This document shows positions 8,635-16,399 of a stretch of 64,000 bases of DNA, one piece after another (the stretch's first letter is position 1; each line of letters starts with the position of its first letter). The DNA lies in assembly GCA_034005525.1 (NCBI GenBank), contig JAVEUP010000006.1, positions 33,970 through 97,969 of the forward strand. The letters run 5' to 3'. The notes below the pieces were generated by a model, which did not search any database, was not told the origin of the DNA, and saw only the letters and a program-made list of their open reading frames with translations. The translations under genes were made by a program, and so were the position numbers. This DNA comes from PWXP01 sp034005525 (lineage in GTDB: Bacteria > Planctomycetota > Planctomycetia > Pirellulales > Thermoguttaceae).

Positions 8635-9561
8635 TCATGTGTTCCACATTTTCGGTGTGATGACTGCTTCGGGCAAATCGATGGGTACGGTGTCGATGGC
8701 CGCGACGAGGTCGGCGTTCAGCGGCCCGCGGCTTGCCATGTCGATGTTCGCGCGAACCTGCGCGGGCGTTTCCGCGCCCACGACAACGCATGAAACGCCT
8801 TCGTGACCCAAGACGTACCGCAGGGCCAGTTCAGCCAGACTTATGCCCGCGTCTGCCGCCAGGGCCGCCAAACGGCGCCGGGCCGGCACAACCGCCTGCA
8901 AGGCTGAAGGAACCGACTCCTCGGGCATCAGCAGCAGTCCCTGCACGTAGACGCTTCGCACGAACACCGCCGCGCCGCGCGCGGCCGCCGCGCGAAAGAC
9001 GCCGCCGTGCTGGTGGCGCCGGTCCAGCACGCTGCCGGGTAACTGCACGGCGGCCACGCCTTCGTTTGCCAGCAGGCGATTGGCGGCCGCGGGCTGGTGG
9101 TCGCAGGAGACGCCGGCATAGCGCAGCCACCCTCGATGCTTCAAGTCCTCCAGCACGTCGATGTACTCGGCATCGGCCTCGCGATGGAAGAGGACAACCG
9201 GCAAGCAGTCGATTCCGAGCCGCCGTCGCGATTCCGCGACCGAGTGCTCGATGGCGCGAATCGCCTGCCCGCGGTCAGCCGACTCTGCGTCGTTGAGTGC
9301 CCGCACCTTGGTAACCACCGTGGCGCTTTCAACCAGCCCCAATTCTTGGAGCGCCCGGCCCAGCACGGCTTCGCTATCGCCGTACGCAGCCGCCGTATCG
9401 AAACAGTTCACACCGCCCTCGGCAGCGGCAGCAATTAGGTGAACAGCCTGGCGGAAATCGGGCTGTCCGACGGCATTGGCAACGCCGTACGGCATGCCCA
9501 ATTGCGCCGTGCCGAGCATTAGACGGGACAGTCCGTATTCCTTCCACCTGCAGGTTTGCAT
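8635..9561 (-). CDS. aldo/keto reductase
   Basis: 308 aa. The ATG at 9561 lies one base after the TGA of the upstream SDR gene, so translation is probably coupled. The AKR catalytic set is visible: Asp and Tyr in FDTAAAYGDSE, Lys in VVTKVRA and His in VVLFHREAD. The N-terminal LMLGTAQLGMPYG resembles the AKR group that includes spore-coat polysaccharide-type reductases and L-fucose dehydrogenase-like enzymes. It is the last gene of a long minus-strand run of sugar-catabolic genes and probably reduces or oxidises a sugar aldehyde in that route. Confidence 0.85.
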   Translation of the reverse strand: MQTCRWKEYGLSRLMLGTAQLGMPYGVANAVGQPDFRQAVHLIAAAAEGGVNCFDTAAAYGDSEAVLGRALQELGLVESATVVTKVRALNDAESADRGQAIRAIEHSVAESRRRLGIDCLPVVLFHREADAEYIDVLEDLKHRGWLRYAGVSCDHQPAAANRLLANEGVAAVQLPGSVLDRRHQHGGVFRAAAARGAAVFVRSVYVQGLLLMPEESVPSALQAVVPARRRLAALAADAGISLAELALRYVLGHEGVSCVVVGAETPAQVRANIDMASRGPLNADLVAAIDTVPIDLPEAVITPKMWNT

Positions 9562-9562
9562 T

Positions 9563-10342
9563 TCATTTCGCCGTGTAGCCTCCGTCGACGGGGATGTTTG
9601 CGCCGGTGACATAGGCTGAGGCGTCGGAAGCCAGGAAGACGATAATACCCATCAGGTCGGTGTCGTTGGCCATGCGTCCCAGGCAGGTGCGTTCACTATA
9701 GTTGTGCACGAATGCCGCGGGATGGTTTGCCGTTTGAAGTCCACCGGGGTGGACGCAGTTGACGCGAATGCCGCGCGGCCCGTAGTAGCTGGCCAGAAAC
9801 CGGGTGAGGTTGGCCATGCCGCCCTTGTGGAAGAAGTAGTCGGGATACCAGCCGTGCATCTCCGTGCCGGCGTAGTTCAGCGGCTCCAATCCGACCAATC
9901 CCATCATGGAGCCGATGTTGATGATCGACCCGCCACCGGCCATGATCTCGCCGAATGCGCGCGTGACCACAATCAACCCGGTTGCGTTGACCCGCATGCT
10001 CTCGTCGAGGGCGGCCACGCTGCTGAAGTATCCGTCCTTGGCCGGGCGTGCCACGGCATTGTTCACCAGCACGTGGAGCGTGCCCGCCTGCTCGACGACA
10101 GCCTCGCGCGCCGCCAGGACGGACGCCTCATCGGCCTGATCGAGTTTCAGTGCTCGCACGTCGAGGCCTTCGCGGCGATGTTCGGCGGCGAGGCTTTCCA
10201 GTGCGTCGACGTTGCGCGAGACGGTGTAGGTTACGGCTCCGGCCTCGGCCAGCGCCCGGACGATCTGCCGGCCGTACAATCCCGCGCCGCCGGTCACCAG
10301 TGCCACTCTGTCCTTGAGCGAAAACCGGTCAATCACATTCAT
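9563..10342 (-). CDS. SDR-family oxidoreductase
   Basis: 259 aa from the ATG at 10342, which overlaps the stop of the upstream aldolase gene in an ATGA junction. The nucleotide motif is TGGAGLYGRQ, the Asn is in LVNNAVARP, the Ser in INIGSMMG and the catalytic Tyr/Lys pair in YFFHK. The C-terminus DGGYTAK is typical of classical SDRs. Tight coupling to the HpcH/HpaI aldolase on one side and the AKR on the other points to a dehydrogenase step making a keto sugar acid for the aldolase. Confidence 0.87.
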   Translation of the reverse strand: MNVIDRFSLKDRVALVTGGAGLYGRQIVRALAEAGAVTYTVSRNVDALESLAAEHRREGLDVRALKLDQADEASVLAAREAVVEQAGTLHVLVNNAVARPAKDGYFSSVAALDESMRVNATGLIVVTRAFGEIMAGGGSIINIGSMMGLVGLEPLNYAGTEMHGWYPDYFFHKGGMANLTRFLASYYGPRGIRVNCVHPGGLQTANHPAAFVHNYSERTCLGRMANDTDLMGIIVFLASDASAYVTGANIPVDGGYTAK

Positions 10343-11175
10343 CTTGGGGCTCCGTACACGCATTGAGCGTCCGTTGCCGGGTCCGACTCTTTCTCGGTCC
10401 GGCACTTATTGAACTCGTTGAGCATGGATCGGCAGTATTGGGAAAGCCCGACGACGTCGGCGCCTATGGACAAGAACTGGTAGCCGATGGCCGTGAGCGA
10501 CTCAATCGCTGCGGGAGACGCTACCGTGCCGGCAAACTTGTCGTGTGCCTGGGCCGCGGCCGCCACTTGCTCGCGCGCCTCGATCAGCCGGGGATGGTCC
10601 CAGACGCCGGGCGCCCCAATGCCCTGGCTGAAATCGCCGGGGCCGAAGAACAGCATGTCGATGCCCGGCAGGGCCGCGATGGCGTCCAATTCGGCCAGCG
10701 GTTCAGGATCCTCGATCTGGACGGCCACGAAGCGTTGCTCGTTTGCCTCGCGCAGATAGGTCAGAAAGTCGATCTCACAGTACGCGCCGTCGGCGTTTCC
10801 GCCGTCGACCGGCCGTCGGCCGATCGGATGGAAGCGGGTCATTCGCACCACAGCCTGGGCATCGGCAAGGCTCATGACGTGCGGCACCATAATGCCGGCG
10901 GCGTCCATTTCCAGGGGCCGAACATGGTCGCTGTAACTTCCTCGAGCAACGCGCACCATGACGTCGGTATTGCAGCTCTTTGCCGCCCAAATGCCCTTCT
11001 CGATCGCCTGCCAATCGTTCGGTACGTGCTCCATGTCGAGCCAAAGGCAATCGAAGTCCGCCAGCGCGGCGATTTCCACGGCCCGGGCGTCGGACAGGTT
11101 CAGTTTGAAGCAGTTCACCACTTCGCCGGCGCGCAGTTTCGAAAGCACGCGGCTTGGACGCATGGCGCGGGTCAT
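10339..11175 (-). CDS. HpcH/HpaI-family aldolase (2-keto-3-deoxy sugar-acid aldolase type)
   Basis: 278 aa from the ATG at 11175, preceded by AGGAAAAGGAAAGAC. A longer open frame upstream has no coding signature. Family motifs are CLWLDMEHVPND, the catalytic Arg region MVRVARGSY, the metal-binding glutamate in VQIEDPEPL and GPGDFSQGIG. Known members (RhmA/YfaU, GarL, HpaI) split 2-keto-3-deoxy acids to pyruvate plus an aldehyde using a divalent metal. The setting, with two SDRs, a Gfo enzyme and an AKR, supports a sugar-acid substrate such as a 2-keto-3-deoxy-rhamnonate or -fuconate, but this is inference. Confidence 0.85.
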   Translation of the reverse strand: MTRAMRPSRVLSKLRAGEVVNCFKLNLSDARAVEIAALADFDCLWLDMEHVPNDWQAIEKGIWAAKSCNTDVMVRVARGSYSDHVRPLEMDAAGIMVPHVMSLADAQAVVRMTRFHPIGRRPVDGGNADGAYCEIDFLTYLREANEQRFVAVQIEDPEPLAELDAIAALPGIDMLFFGPGDFSQGIGAPGVWDHPRLIEAREQVAAAAQAHDKFAGTVASPAAIESLTAIGYQFLSIGADVVGLSQYCRSMLNEFNKCRTEKESDPATDAQCVYGAPR

Positions 11176-11213
11176 GTCTTTCCTTTTCCTGGAGGGTATT
11201 TTCAATCGACGGA

Positions 11214-12320
11214 TCAATAGCGGCCGTGTTCCGCAACCAGCTCCGCCAACATGGCGATCCGGTGCAGCGGCGCTTCGGTAGGCACCTGGTCGCCGGCGGC
11301 CATGATCAGCCGCGGCGAAGCCAGCCGGAGTTCCAGCCAGCGCCGGACACAGTCCACGAACTGGCCGTCGCTGGCTCCCGGACCGAACACGGTGGCCGGA
11401 ATGCCGCCGGACAGGATCAGGCCGGGGCCCGCCTCGGCGCGCATTTGCTCCGGGGCTTGCCGGAACATCGGGCATGGCGTAAGTGCGTCGGCGCAGTCCA
11501 CGTCGCACTCAGCCAGCCATTTTAGCGCACCACGGCTCTCCCCGTCAACATGGACCGCAAGGGTTTTGCCTCTTTCGTGCAGCCGCCGGGCTACCTCGGC
11601 ATAGTAATCGCGCACATAAGCGTCGAAAAAGGCTTTCGTCTGGACGTTGCTGTCGTAGTTGTCACTAATGATCAGCGTCTCGAAGGGGCCGTCGAGGATG
11701 GCATCGAGGATGCGCAGGTTGCAGGCATTGATGGACTTCACCACCGATCTTACCTTTTCCGGCTCGTCGAGCAGCGCGTAGACGGTTTTCTCAACTCCAA
11801 GGTGGCGAGCGACGAGATACCCCGATCCGGAGTAGGGGAGCTGCGCGTACGGATAGCCCCATTCACCGAGCGCCTGCTGCCAGGCGCGGTAGTAATCCCA
11901 CTTGGGCCGGCACTGGAGCCGTTCCATCAGATGCTCCACTATTGGAAAATCGTCCGGCGAACGGAGCAAGTGCTTCCGGATGCCATAAGAGTAACTCGCC
12001 GGATTGAAAACCCGTTCTTCGTGCAACGTACCGAGCGGCGTAACGATGCGGGTGACGAACACACCGTCCCGGGTTTCGCTCTCGAGTCGCACCTGCGGGT
12101 CGTCACTGTAGAGCGAGTAGAAGCTGCCCATCTCCACATAGGCCACGGCTCCCACTTCTTTGTGCAAATCGACGAGTCCCTGCTCCACGGCCGAATACCC
12201 CGCCAGATCAAACGGCTTCCCGCGGTTCTTCTTGTACCAGTGCGAAAGGTCCAGCATGAGCGGCACCTGGTCGGGTTGCCGCCCCTGAAAGACCGCTTGC
12301 ACGCGTTCTCTTGGCGTCAT
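11214..12320 (-). CDS. uroporphyrinogen decarboxylase (UroD)-superfamily protein
   Basis: 368 aa from the ATG at 12320 (MTPRERV), which has AAGAGGCGG just upstream; an ATG 8 codons earlier is possible. The N-terminus MTPRERVQAVFQGRQPDQVP is typical of the UroD/MtaA superfamily. The C-terminal part has VHVDGESRGALKWLAECDVD and ILSGGIPATVF. The heme-pathway enzyme is unlikely, because the N-terminal Arg-rich substrate motif of HemE is absent and the gene sits among sugar-catabolic genes. Relatives include corrinoid methyltransferases and many uncharacterised proteins in Planctomycetota and Lentisphaerota clusters. Its reaction here is unknown. Confidence 0.8.
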   Translation of the reverse strand: MTPRERVQAVFQGRQPDQVPLMLDLSHWYKKNRGKPFDLAGYSAVEQGLVDLHKEVGAVAYVEMGSFYSLYSDDPQVRLESETRDGVFVTRIVTPLGTLHEERVFNPASYSYGIRKHLLRSPDDFPIVEHLMERLQCRPKWDYYRAWQQALGEWGYPYAQLPYSGSGYLVARHLGVEKTVYALLDEPEKVRSVVKSINACNLRILDAILDGPFETLIISDNYDSNVQTKAFFDAYVRDYYAEVARRLHERGKTLAVHVDGESRGALKWLAECDVDCADALTPCPMFRQAPEQMRAEAGPGLILSGGIPATVFGPGASDGQFVDCVRRWLELRLASPRLIMAAGDQVPTEAPLHRIAMLAELVAEHGRY

Positions 12321-12391
12321 TTGCCGCCTCTTGCGTTTCTTCACTTAGCTTGAAGGGCACTTGGGGGAGTTGGGGCGCTGTGAACGATCGA

Positions 12392-13207
12392 CTACCAGAT
12401 CGTCCAGCCGCCATCGACGTTCATGGTTGTTCCATTCAGGTAGGACGACGCGCCGGAGGCCAGAAAGACCACGGCACCTGCAATCTCCTCCGGCATGCCG
12501 ATACGGCCGAGCGGCACCTTGTCGGCCAGCCGCCGGACAAACTCGGGGTGTTCCTTCTGGACGGTTGTGTTCGGAAAGGGTCCGGGCGCAATAGCATTGA
12601 CTCGAATACCTCGCGGCCCCCAGCATGCAGCCAGGTACTTGGCCATTTGGATAATGCCCGCCTTGCCCACCCCGTATTCCAGCGGGTTCGGGTTCATCGG
12701 CGGCTGATAGATGCGCGGGTCGGGCGCCACCTGCCCGTACATCGACGCGAACAGGACGATACTGCCGCCGTCCGGCATAGCGCGGGCGGCCTCGCGGGCG
12801 AGCAGAAACGTGCCGGTCAGGTTCACACGATTGGCCCGATCGAACTCTTCCGCGGTGAGTTCGTCGGCCGTCTTGCCGATGGAGCAGAAGGTCGCATTGA
12901 CCAGTATGTCCAGACGGCCGAACTCGTTGATCGCGCGGGCAACTGCAGCCTGGATGGAATCCTCGCAGGCGATATCCAGCGGGACCGCCGCCGCACGGCC
13001 ACCGCCTGTTTTGATTTCGGCTGCCAGGGCCTCGGCGCGGTCTTTGACTAAGTCGGCTACCATCACCGAAGCCCCGTGCTCGGCCAGCCCTCGGCACATC
13101 GCTTGTCCCAAATAGCCGGCACCTCCGGCCACGAGGACGGCTTTCTCGGAAAGATCGAACAATTCCGGGTCCTCTCTGTGTTCTCTGGGGCTTCTCTCTC
13201 TGGACAT
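12392..13207 (-). CDS. SDR-family oxidoreductase
   Basis: 271 aa. Nucleotide-binding AGGAGYLGQ near residue 28, LVNATF, the Ser in IVLFASMYG and the catalytic pair in EYGVGK. Inserted residues before the active-site Tyr (PDPRIYQPPMNPNPLEYG) resemble SDRs acting on larger sugar acids. It starts 21 bases after the Gfo gene stop and is followed by the UroD-like gene. Part of the same catabolic tail; substrate unknown. Confidence 0.85.
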   Translation of the reverse strand: MSRERSPREHREDPELFDLSEKAVLVAGGAGYLGQAMCRGLAEHGASVMVADLVKDRAEALAAEIKTGGGRAAAVPLDIACEDSIQAAVARAINEFGRLDILVNATFCSIGKTADELTAEEFDRANRVNLTGTFLLAREAARAMPDGGSIVLFASMYGQVAPDPRIYQPPMNPNPLEYGVGKAGIIQMAKYLAACWGPRGIRVNAIAPGPFPNTTVQKEHPEFVRRLADKVPLGRIGMPEEIAGAVVFLASGASSYLNGTTMNVDGGWTIW

Positions 13208-13228
13208 CGAAGAGTGTGTCTTGTGCGG

Positions 13229-14194
13229 TCAGCCGAGCTCCGTATCCAAGGCTACTTCCCTCCCGCCTTCCTCCCGGCTGCGCAGTCCGGCGACGAGCAG
13301 TTTCATCAGTTCAACGGTCTCGTCGAACGGAAAGGGCCGCATGCCGGTGCGCAGGTACTCGATGAACGCCGCTAGTTGTGCCTTGAATGCGAAGAACGTA
13401 TCGCCGAACCGCGCCTGTACGCCGCCCGCGGTGCCGCAAAGCTGCAAGCAGCCGAACCCGCCGTACATATCGGCAACGGCCGCGACGACCACACTCGCGC
13501 CGCTGGAATGCGACAAATGCACGACGTTCCGCTCTGCGGTGCCGCAATGCCGCACGGCCAGGAAGCCGGGACCCAGGATCGGGTACACGGCCTCAATCGC
13601 GTGGATGCCGTACCTTTCCCAACTCTTCGGCGTCGTGATGCTCACAAACCGCAGTTCTCCAAGCTCGCGGGTCGAGAGCCGGTACGGCAAGAACTCCTTG
13701 GCATAGCGCATGCAGCTCGAACTCATCAGCGGCTTTCCGGCGGCTGCCCAGTCTTTGAATACGCGAAGGTCGGCCACGTTGTCGACCATGGGTTTATCGA
13801 CAAACACGGGCAGGCCCGCCTCGACAAACGGCCGCGCCCGCTCCACGTGCTCCGCGCCGATATCGGTCGCGATAATGACCGCGTCGACCTGCCCCATTAC
13901 ATCCGTCGGCCGGTCCACCACGTTGGGAATGTTCGCACAGCGGGCCACGTGCTCGGCGGTGAAGCCGCCGTCGCCGGTGCAGCTTACGTGGGTAACGACC
14001 GCGCCCGGAATGGCAAATCCCTCGGCCGGCTGCTGATTCAGATACTGCGGAATGCCTGGAAACGGGCATTCGCGCGTCATCAGATCGCGGTCGTAGCCAT
14101 TGAACATCGCACTCCAGGAATACGGATGTCCGTTGCCGGAGGTGCATCCCAGCATGGCAAGCCGAATCGGATCGCAGGTTAACGGTAACTCCAT
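13229..14194 (-). CDS. Gfo/Idh/MocA-family oxidoreductase
   Basis: 321 aa. The N-terminus MLGCTSGNGHPYSW departs from the usual GxGxxG. The catalytic-lysine region reads VFVDKPMVDN (DKP instead of EKP), and AIIATDIGAEH precedes it. The GGALxxxGxH patch is replaced by YGIHAIEAVYPILG. These are features of a divergent Gfo subgroup common in Planctomycetota sugar clusters. It lies between a sialidase-like gene and an SDR on the same strand. Probably a cytoplasmic dehydrogenase for a released sugar. Confidence 0.78.
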   Translation of the reverse strand: MELPLTCDPIRLAMLGCTSGNGHPYSWSAMFNGYDRDLMTRECPFPGIPQYLNQQPAEGFAIPGAVVTHVSCTGDGGFTAEHVARCANIPNVVDRPTDVMGQVDAVIIATDIGAEHVERARPFVEAGLPVFVDKPMVDNVADLRVFKDWAAAGKPLMSSSCMRYAKEFLPYRLSTRELGELRFVSITTPKSWERYGIHAIEAVYPILGPGFLAVRHCGTAERNVVHLSHSSGASVVVAAVADMYGGFGCLQLCGTAGGVQARFGDTFFAFKAQLAAFIEYLRTGMRPFPFDETVELMKLLVAGLRSREEGGREVALDTELG

Positions 14195-14248
14195 GGGTTC
14201 TCCCGGGAGAGGCGGGTTATTCTTCTATATCCAGGTGCAGATGCAGTT

Positions 14249-14306
14249 GGTTGGAGTCCCGGCTTTAGCCGGCAGGGAAGAACCGCCTCAAGGCGGGACT
14301 CCAACC
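14249..14306. repeat. palindromic repeat R3
   Basis: GGTTGGAGTCCCG at 14249-14261 is matched by CGGGACTCCAACC at 14294-14306. GGCTTTAGCC and CCGCCTCAAGGCGG are small inner hairpins. It lies in the spacer after a sialidase-like gene stop and before the Gfo start, so it could also act as a terminator or mRNA stabiliser. Confidence 0.65.
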
Positions 14307-14323
14307 TTCCTCGTACTTCGTCT

Positions 14324-15499
14324 TCAGCCCTCCAACGACCACTTCGCCTGCCGAAGCACGGCTCTCGGCATGTCCTTCATAGCTTCGTACCATACGGTCA
14401 CCAGCGAGCCGTCGTCAAGCTGTACGGTCGACGGATATCCGAGGTCCCCACCTGCACCATCGCCGGAGATGATGATCGGCTCGGACCAGGTACGGCCGTG
14501 GTTCTCGCTGACTCGGGCCTGGTTGCCGAATGGTTGCCGCCGGTGTCCGTAGGTCATCAACAGCCGACCGTCGCGAAGTCGCAACAGGTGCGAGGGAAGC
14601 CCCCACACGCCAATCGGGTGCGGCACGGCCCAGGTCTTGCCGCCGTCTTCCGACTCGGTCTGGAGAGTCTCCCCGGCGTTCGCCTTGTTGTGGTTGCGGA
14701 TCTGGACGACGATCCGCCCGTCGGCCGCTTCTACGGCGTGAAGCTCGTGGTACGCCCCTTGGCTGTCGCCCTCTCGCGTGGGAATGGCAGCCAGCCAGTT
14801 CCAAGTTTGCCCGTCGTCGGTCGATTCACACACACCGACTCCCTGCTCGCCATGCCACAAGTCCTTACCGGCATAGAGCAAACGGCCATCGGACAGTTGC
14901 ACCGGCCCGTGGGGGCTGTTGACCAGGGATGGGTACCGGCCGGAAAATGTGACGCCGCCATCGGCAGAACGGATCATCCACTCACTCAGCGCTGCCTGGC
15001 GCTCCTCGGCATTCACTCGCCGGTGGGCCGCTTGCCAGCGGGCCAGTCGGTCCGCCGGCCAAGCACCCGGCTCGCCGGGTTCAACCTTTTCGGCACGCTC
15101 CAGACCGGATACATAGGCCAGCGAGGTGAACGTCGTGATGAGGATCGAGCCTTTTGCCGTCTCCAAGACCCCGGCGTCGCGATCGTCAATGGGGCCATCC
15201 ATCACCACCTGTGGCCAGGTCCACGAGTCGCCTCCGTCGTACGACCGCATCAGTTCTACCCGGCCAAACGGGCACACATGACTTTCTCGGCCACCAGAGT
15301 ACACCAGTAGAAGGTTGCCATTGTTTCGGCGCGCGACCGTCGGCCAGCCGTGGTAGAGATCGGGCTTGTGGCTGATGATTTTGGTTTCGTGAATCTTCGC
15401 GGTCGGCCCGCCGAAGGCTTTGTGGTGCAATCCCACCACCGAGCAGGCCACCGCGGCGCCGCCGGCACGCAACATCTGTCGACGATTGATCTGGAACAT
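14324..15499 (-). CDS. sialidase-like (BNR/Asp-box) secreted protein with Tat-type leader
   Basis: 391 aa. The ATG at 15499 follows AAGGAG. The leader NRRQMLRAGGAAVACSVVG is Tat-like, with the twin arginine at residues 6-7, so export is probably in folded form. Asp boxes recur as SYDGGDSW, SADGGVTF, STDDGQTW, SEDGGKTW and SENHGRTW, giving a six-bladed propeller. True GH33 activity on sialic acid is not proven; planctomycetal members of this fold often act on other acidic sugars or are untested. It follows the acyltransferase gene and leads into the sugar-catabolic tail. Confidence 0.82.
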   Translation of the reverse strand: MFQINRRQMLRAGGAAVACSVVGLHHKAFGGPTAKIHETKIISHKPDLYHGWPTVARRNNGNLLLVYSGGRESHVCPFGRVELMRSYDGGDSWTWPQVVMDGPIDDRDAGVLETAKGSILITTFTSLAYVSGLERAEKVEPGEPGAWPADRLARWQAAHRRVNAEERQAALSEWMIRSADGGVTFSGRYPSLVNSPHGPVQLSDGRLLYAGKDLWHGEQGVGVCESTDDGQTWNWLAAIPTREGDSQGAYHELHAVEAADGRIVVQIRNHNKANAGETLQTESEDGGKTWAVPHPIGVWGLPSHLLRLRDGRLLMTYGHRRQPFGNQARVSENHGRTWSEPIIISGDGAGGDLGYPSTVQLDDGSLVTVWYEAMKDMPRAVLRQAKWSLEG

Positions 15500-15525
15500 A
15501 AGCTGGACTCCTTCTTTCGGATTTG

Positions 15526-15618
15526 CTAGTTGGTAAGCCAATCGGGTAGTTCGCCGTCGCCGGTCGCCTCGCCTTCGAGCAGCCAGGCGAGGTTGAAGTG
15601 GGCGATCACTCTCACCAC
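15526..15618 (-). CDS. possible 30-residue micro-ORF coupled to the acyltransferase stop
   Basis: A GTG at 15618 follows GAGGAG with a spacing of 5 and overlaps the last codons of the acyltransferase gene. The frame runs 30 codons (it includes VIAHFNLAWLLEGEATGDGE) to a TAG before the next sialidase gene. Codon choice looks like that of coding DNA. It could be a genuine small protein, or the leftover end of a larger gene fused out of frame. I do not recognise a family. Confidence 0.3.
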   Translation of the reverse strand: MVRVIAHFNLAWLLEGEATGDGELPDWLTN

Positions 15619-16280
15619 TTGATCTCCTCCTCTGTTCGCCACGAATCGTCCGCCTGCGCGCCCCACAAGTCGGTTTGCGGCAGAAGCAGGTCGGGCAGGT
15701 TGGTTGGTGAAATTCCCTCGGGCAGTGGATAGTGCCGTGCAGGCACGCCGCGGGCGAGCTTTCCAGGGGGAACACCCTTGTTCACCACCGCGCCGGCGGC
15801 AATGAAGGCGCCGCAGCCAACGCGCACGCCGGGGCAAATCGTCACGCCGCCGCCGATGGTCACATGGTCCTCAATCTTGGCGCCCTCGACCGGCGCGGCC
15901 CGGCGCATCGGGTGCCGGTCGTTGAGGAAGGTCGTGCCGGGCCCGATGAACACCATGTTGCCGATTTCGGTCGTGCTGGGAATATACACGTGGGCCATGA
16001 TCTTCACGCCGCTGCCAATGCGGATGCGCCCTTCGAGCGTACACTTGTGGTGGATCACCACCCGGTCGCCTGCGGTTACCTCCGCGCGGATGAGCACCTG
16101 GTGGCCGCAGGAAAACCGCCGGCCGATGGTCGTATTGGCGTAGATGATCGTGCCGGAGCGGATGATGGCATAGTCGCCGATCCGCGCCGGCCGTGAATCG
16201 CCCGTGTAGCGGTAGCCCAGCACGACGCCGGGGTCGATTTGGGCGTGCTGGCCGAGTTCACAATAGGAGTCACGCGTCAT
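15612..16280 (-). CDS. left-handed beta-helix (hexapeptide) acyltransferase
   Basis: 222 aa from the ATG at 16280, with GGAG 7 bases upstream. Hexapeptide repeats run through residues about 15-185 (IGDYAIIRSGTIIYAN, IGSGVKIMAHVYIP, IEDHVTIGGGVTICPGVRVG), ending in GAGAVVNKGVPP-like turns (AAGAVVNKGVPPGKLARGVP). This is typical of WbbJ/LpxA-like O- or N-acetyltransferases. It probably acetylates a sugar nucleotide or glycan. The upstream extension of the frame is derived from an inserted repeat and is not part of the protein. The gene originally overlapped the ceramidase-family gene (see findings). Confidence 0.82.
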   Translation of the reverse strand: MTRDSYCELGQHAQIDPGVVLGYRYTGDSRPARIGDYAIIRSGTIIYANTTIGRRFSCGHQVLIRAEVTAGDRVVIHHKCTLEGRIRIGSGVKIMAHVYIPSTTEIGNMVFIGPGTTFLNDRHPMRRAAPVEGAKIEDHVTIGGGVTICPGVRVGCGAFIAAGAVVNKGVPPGKLARGVPARHYPLPEGISPTNLPDLLLPQTDLWGAQADDSWRTEEEIKW

Positions 16281-16292
16281 CGGCTTGCTCCA

Positions 16293-16398
16293 GTGCATGC
16301 GAAGGGGACAGTCCCATTTTCGCGGCGGACACGGTGGACGATTGGGCACATGCCCCGGTGTGCCGCGAAAATTGGGACAGTCCCCCTGTGAGCGGTTC
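16293..16398. repeat. R2 palindromic element flanked by 24-bp direct repeats
   Basis: Inverted arms begin GGGGACAGTCCC (16304) and GCCGCGAAAATTGGGACAG (16362), sharing TTTTCGCGGC. The flanks 16269-16292 and 16399-16422 are direct repeats identical at 23 of 24 positions. Other copies or remnants are at 19719-19805, 44398-44417, 46642-46722, 47310-47331 and about 60812-60870. Confidence 0.8.
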
Positions 16399-16399
16399 G

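Noticed and set aside
11214..12320. Annotation as HemE (heme biosynthesis)
   Set aside because: HemE's N-terminal substrate-binding Arg motif is not seen, and the neighbours are sugar-catabolic genes.
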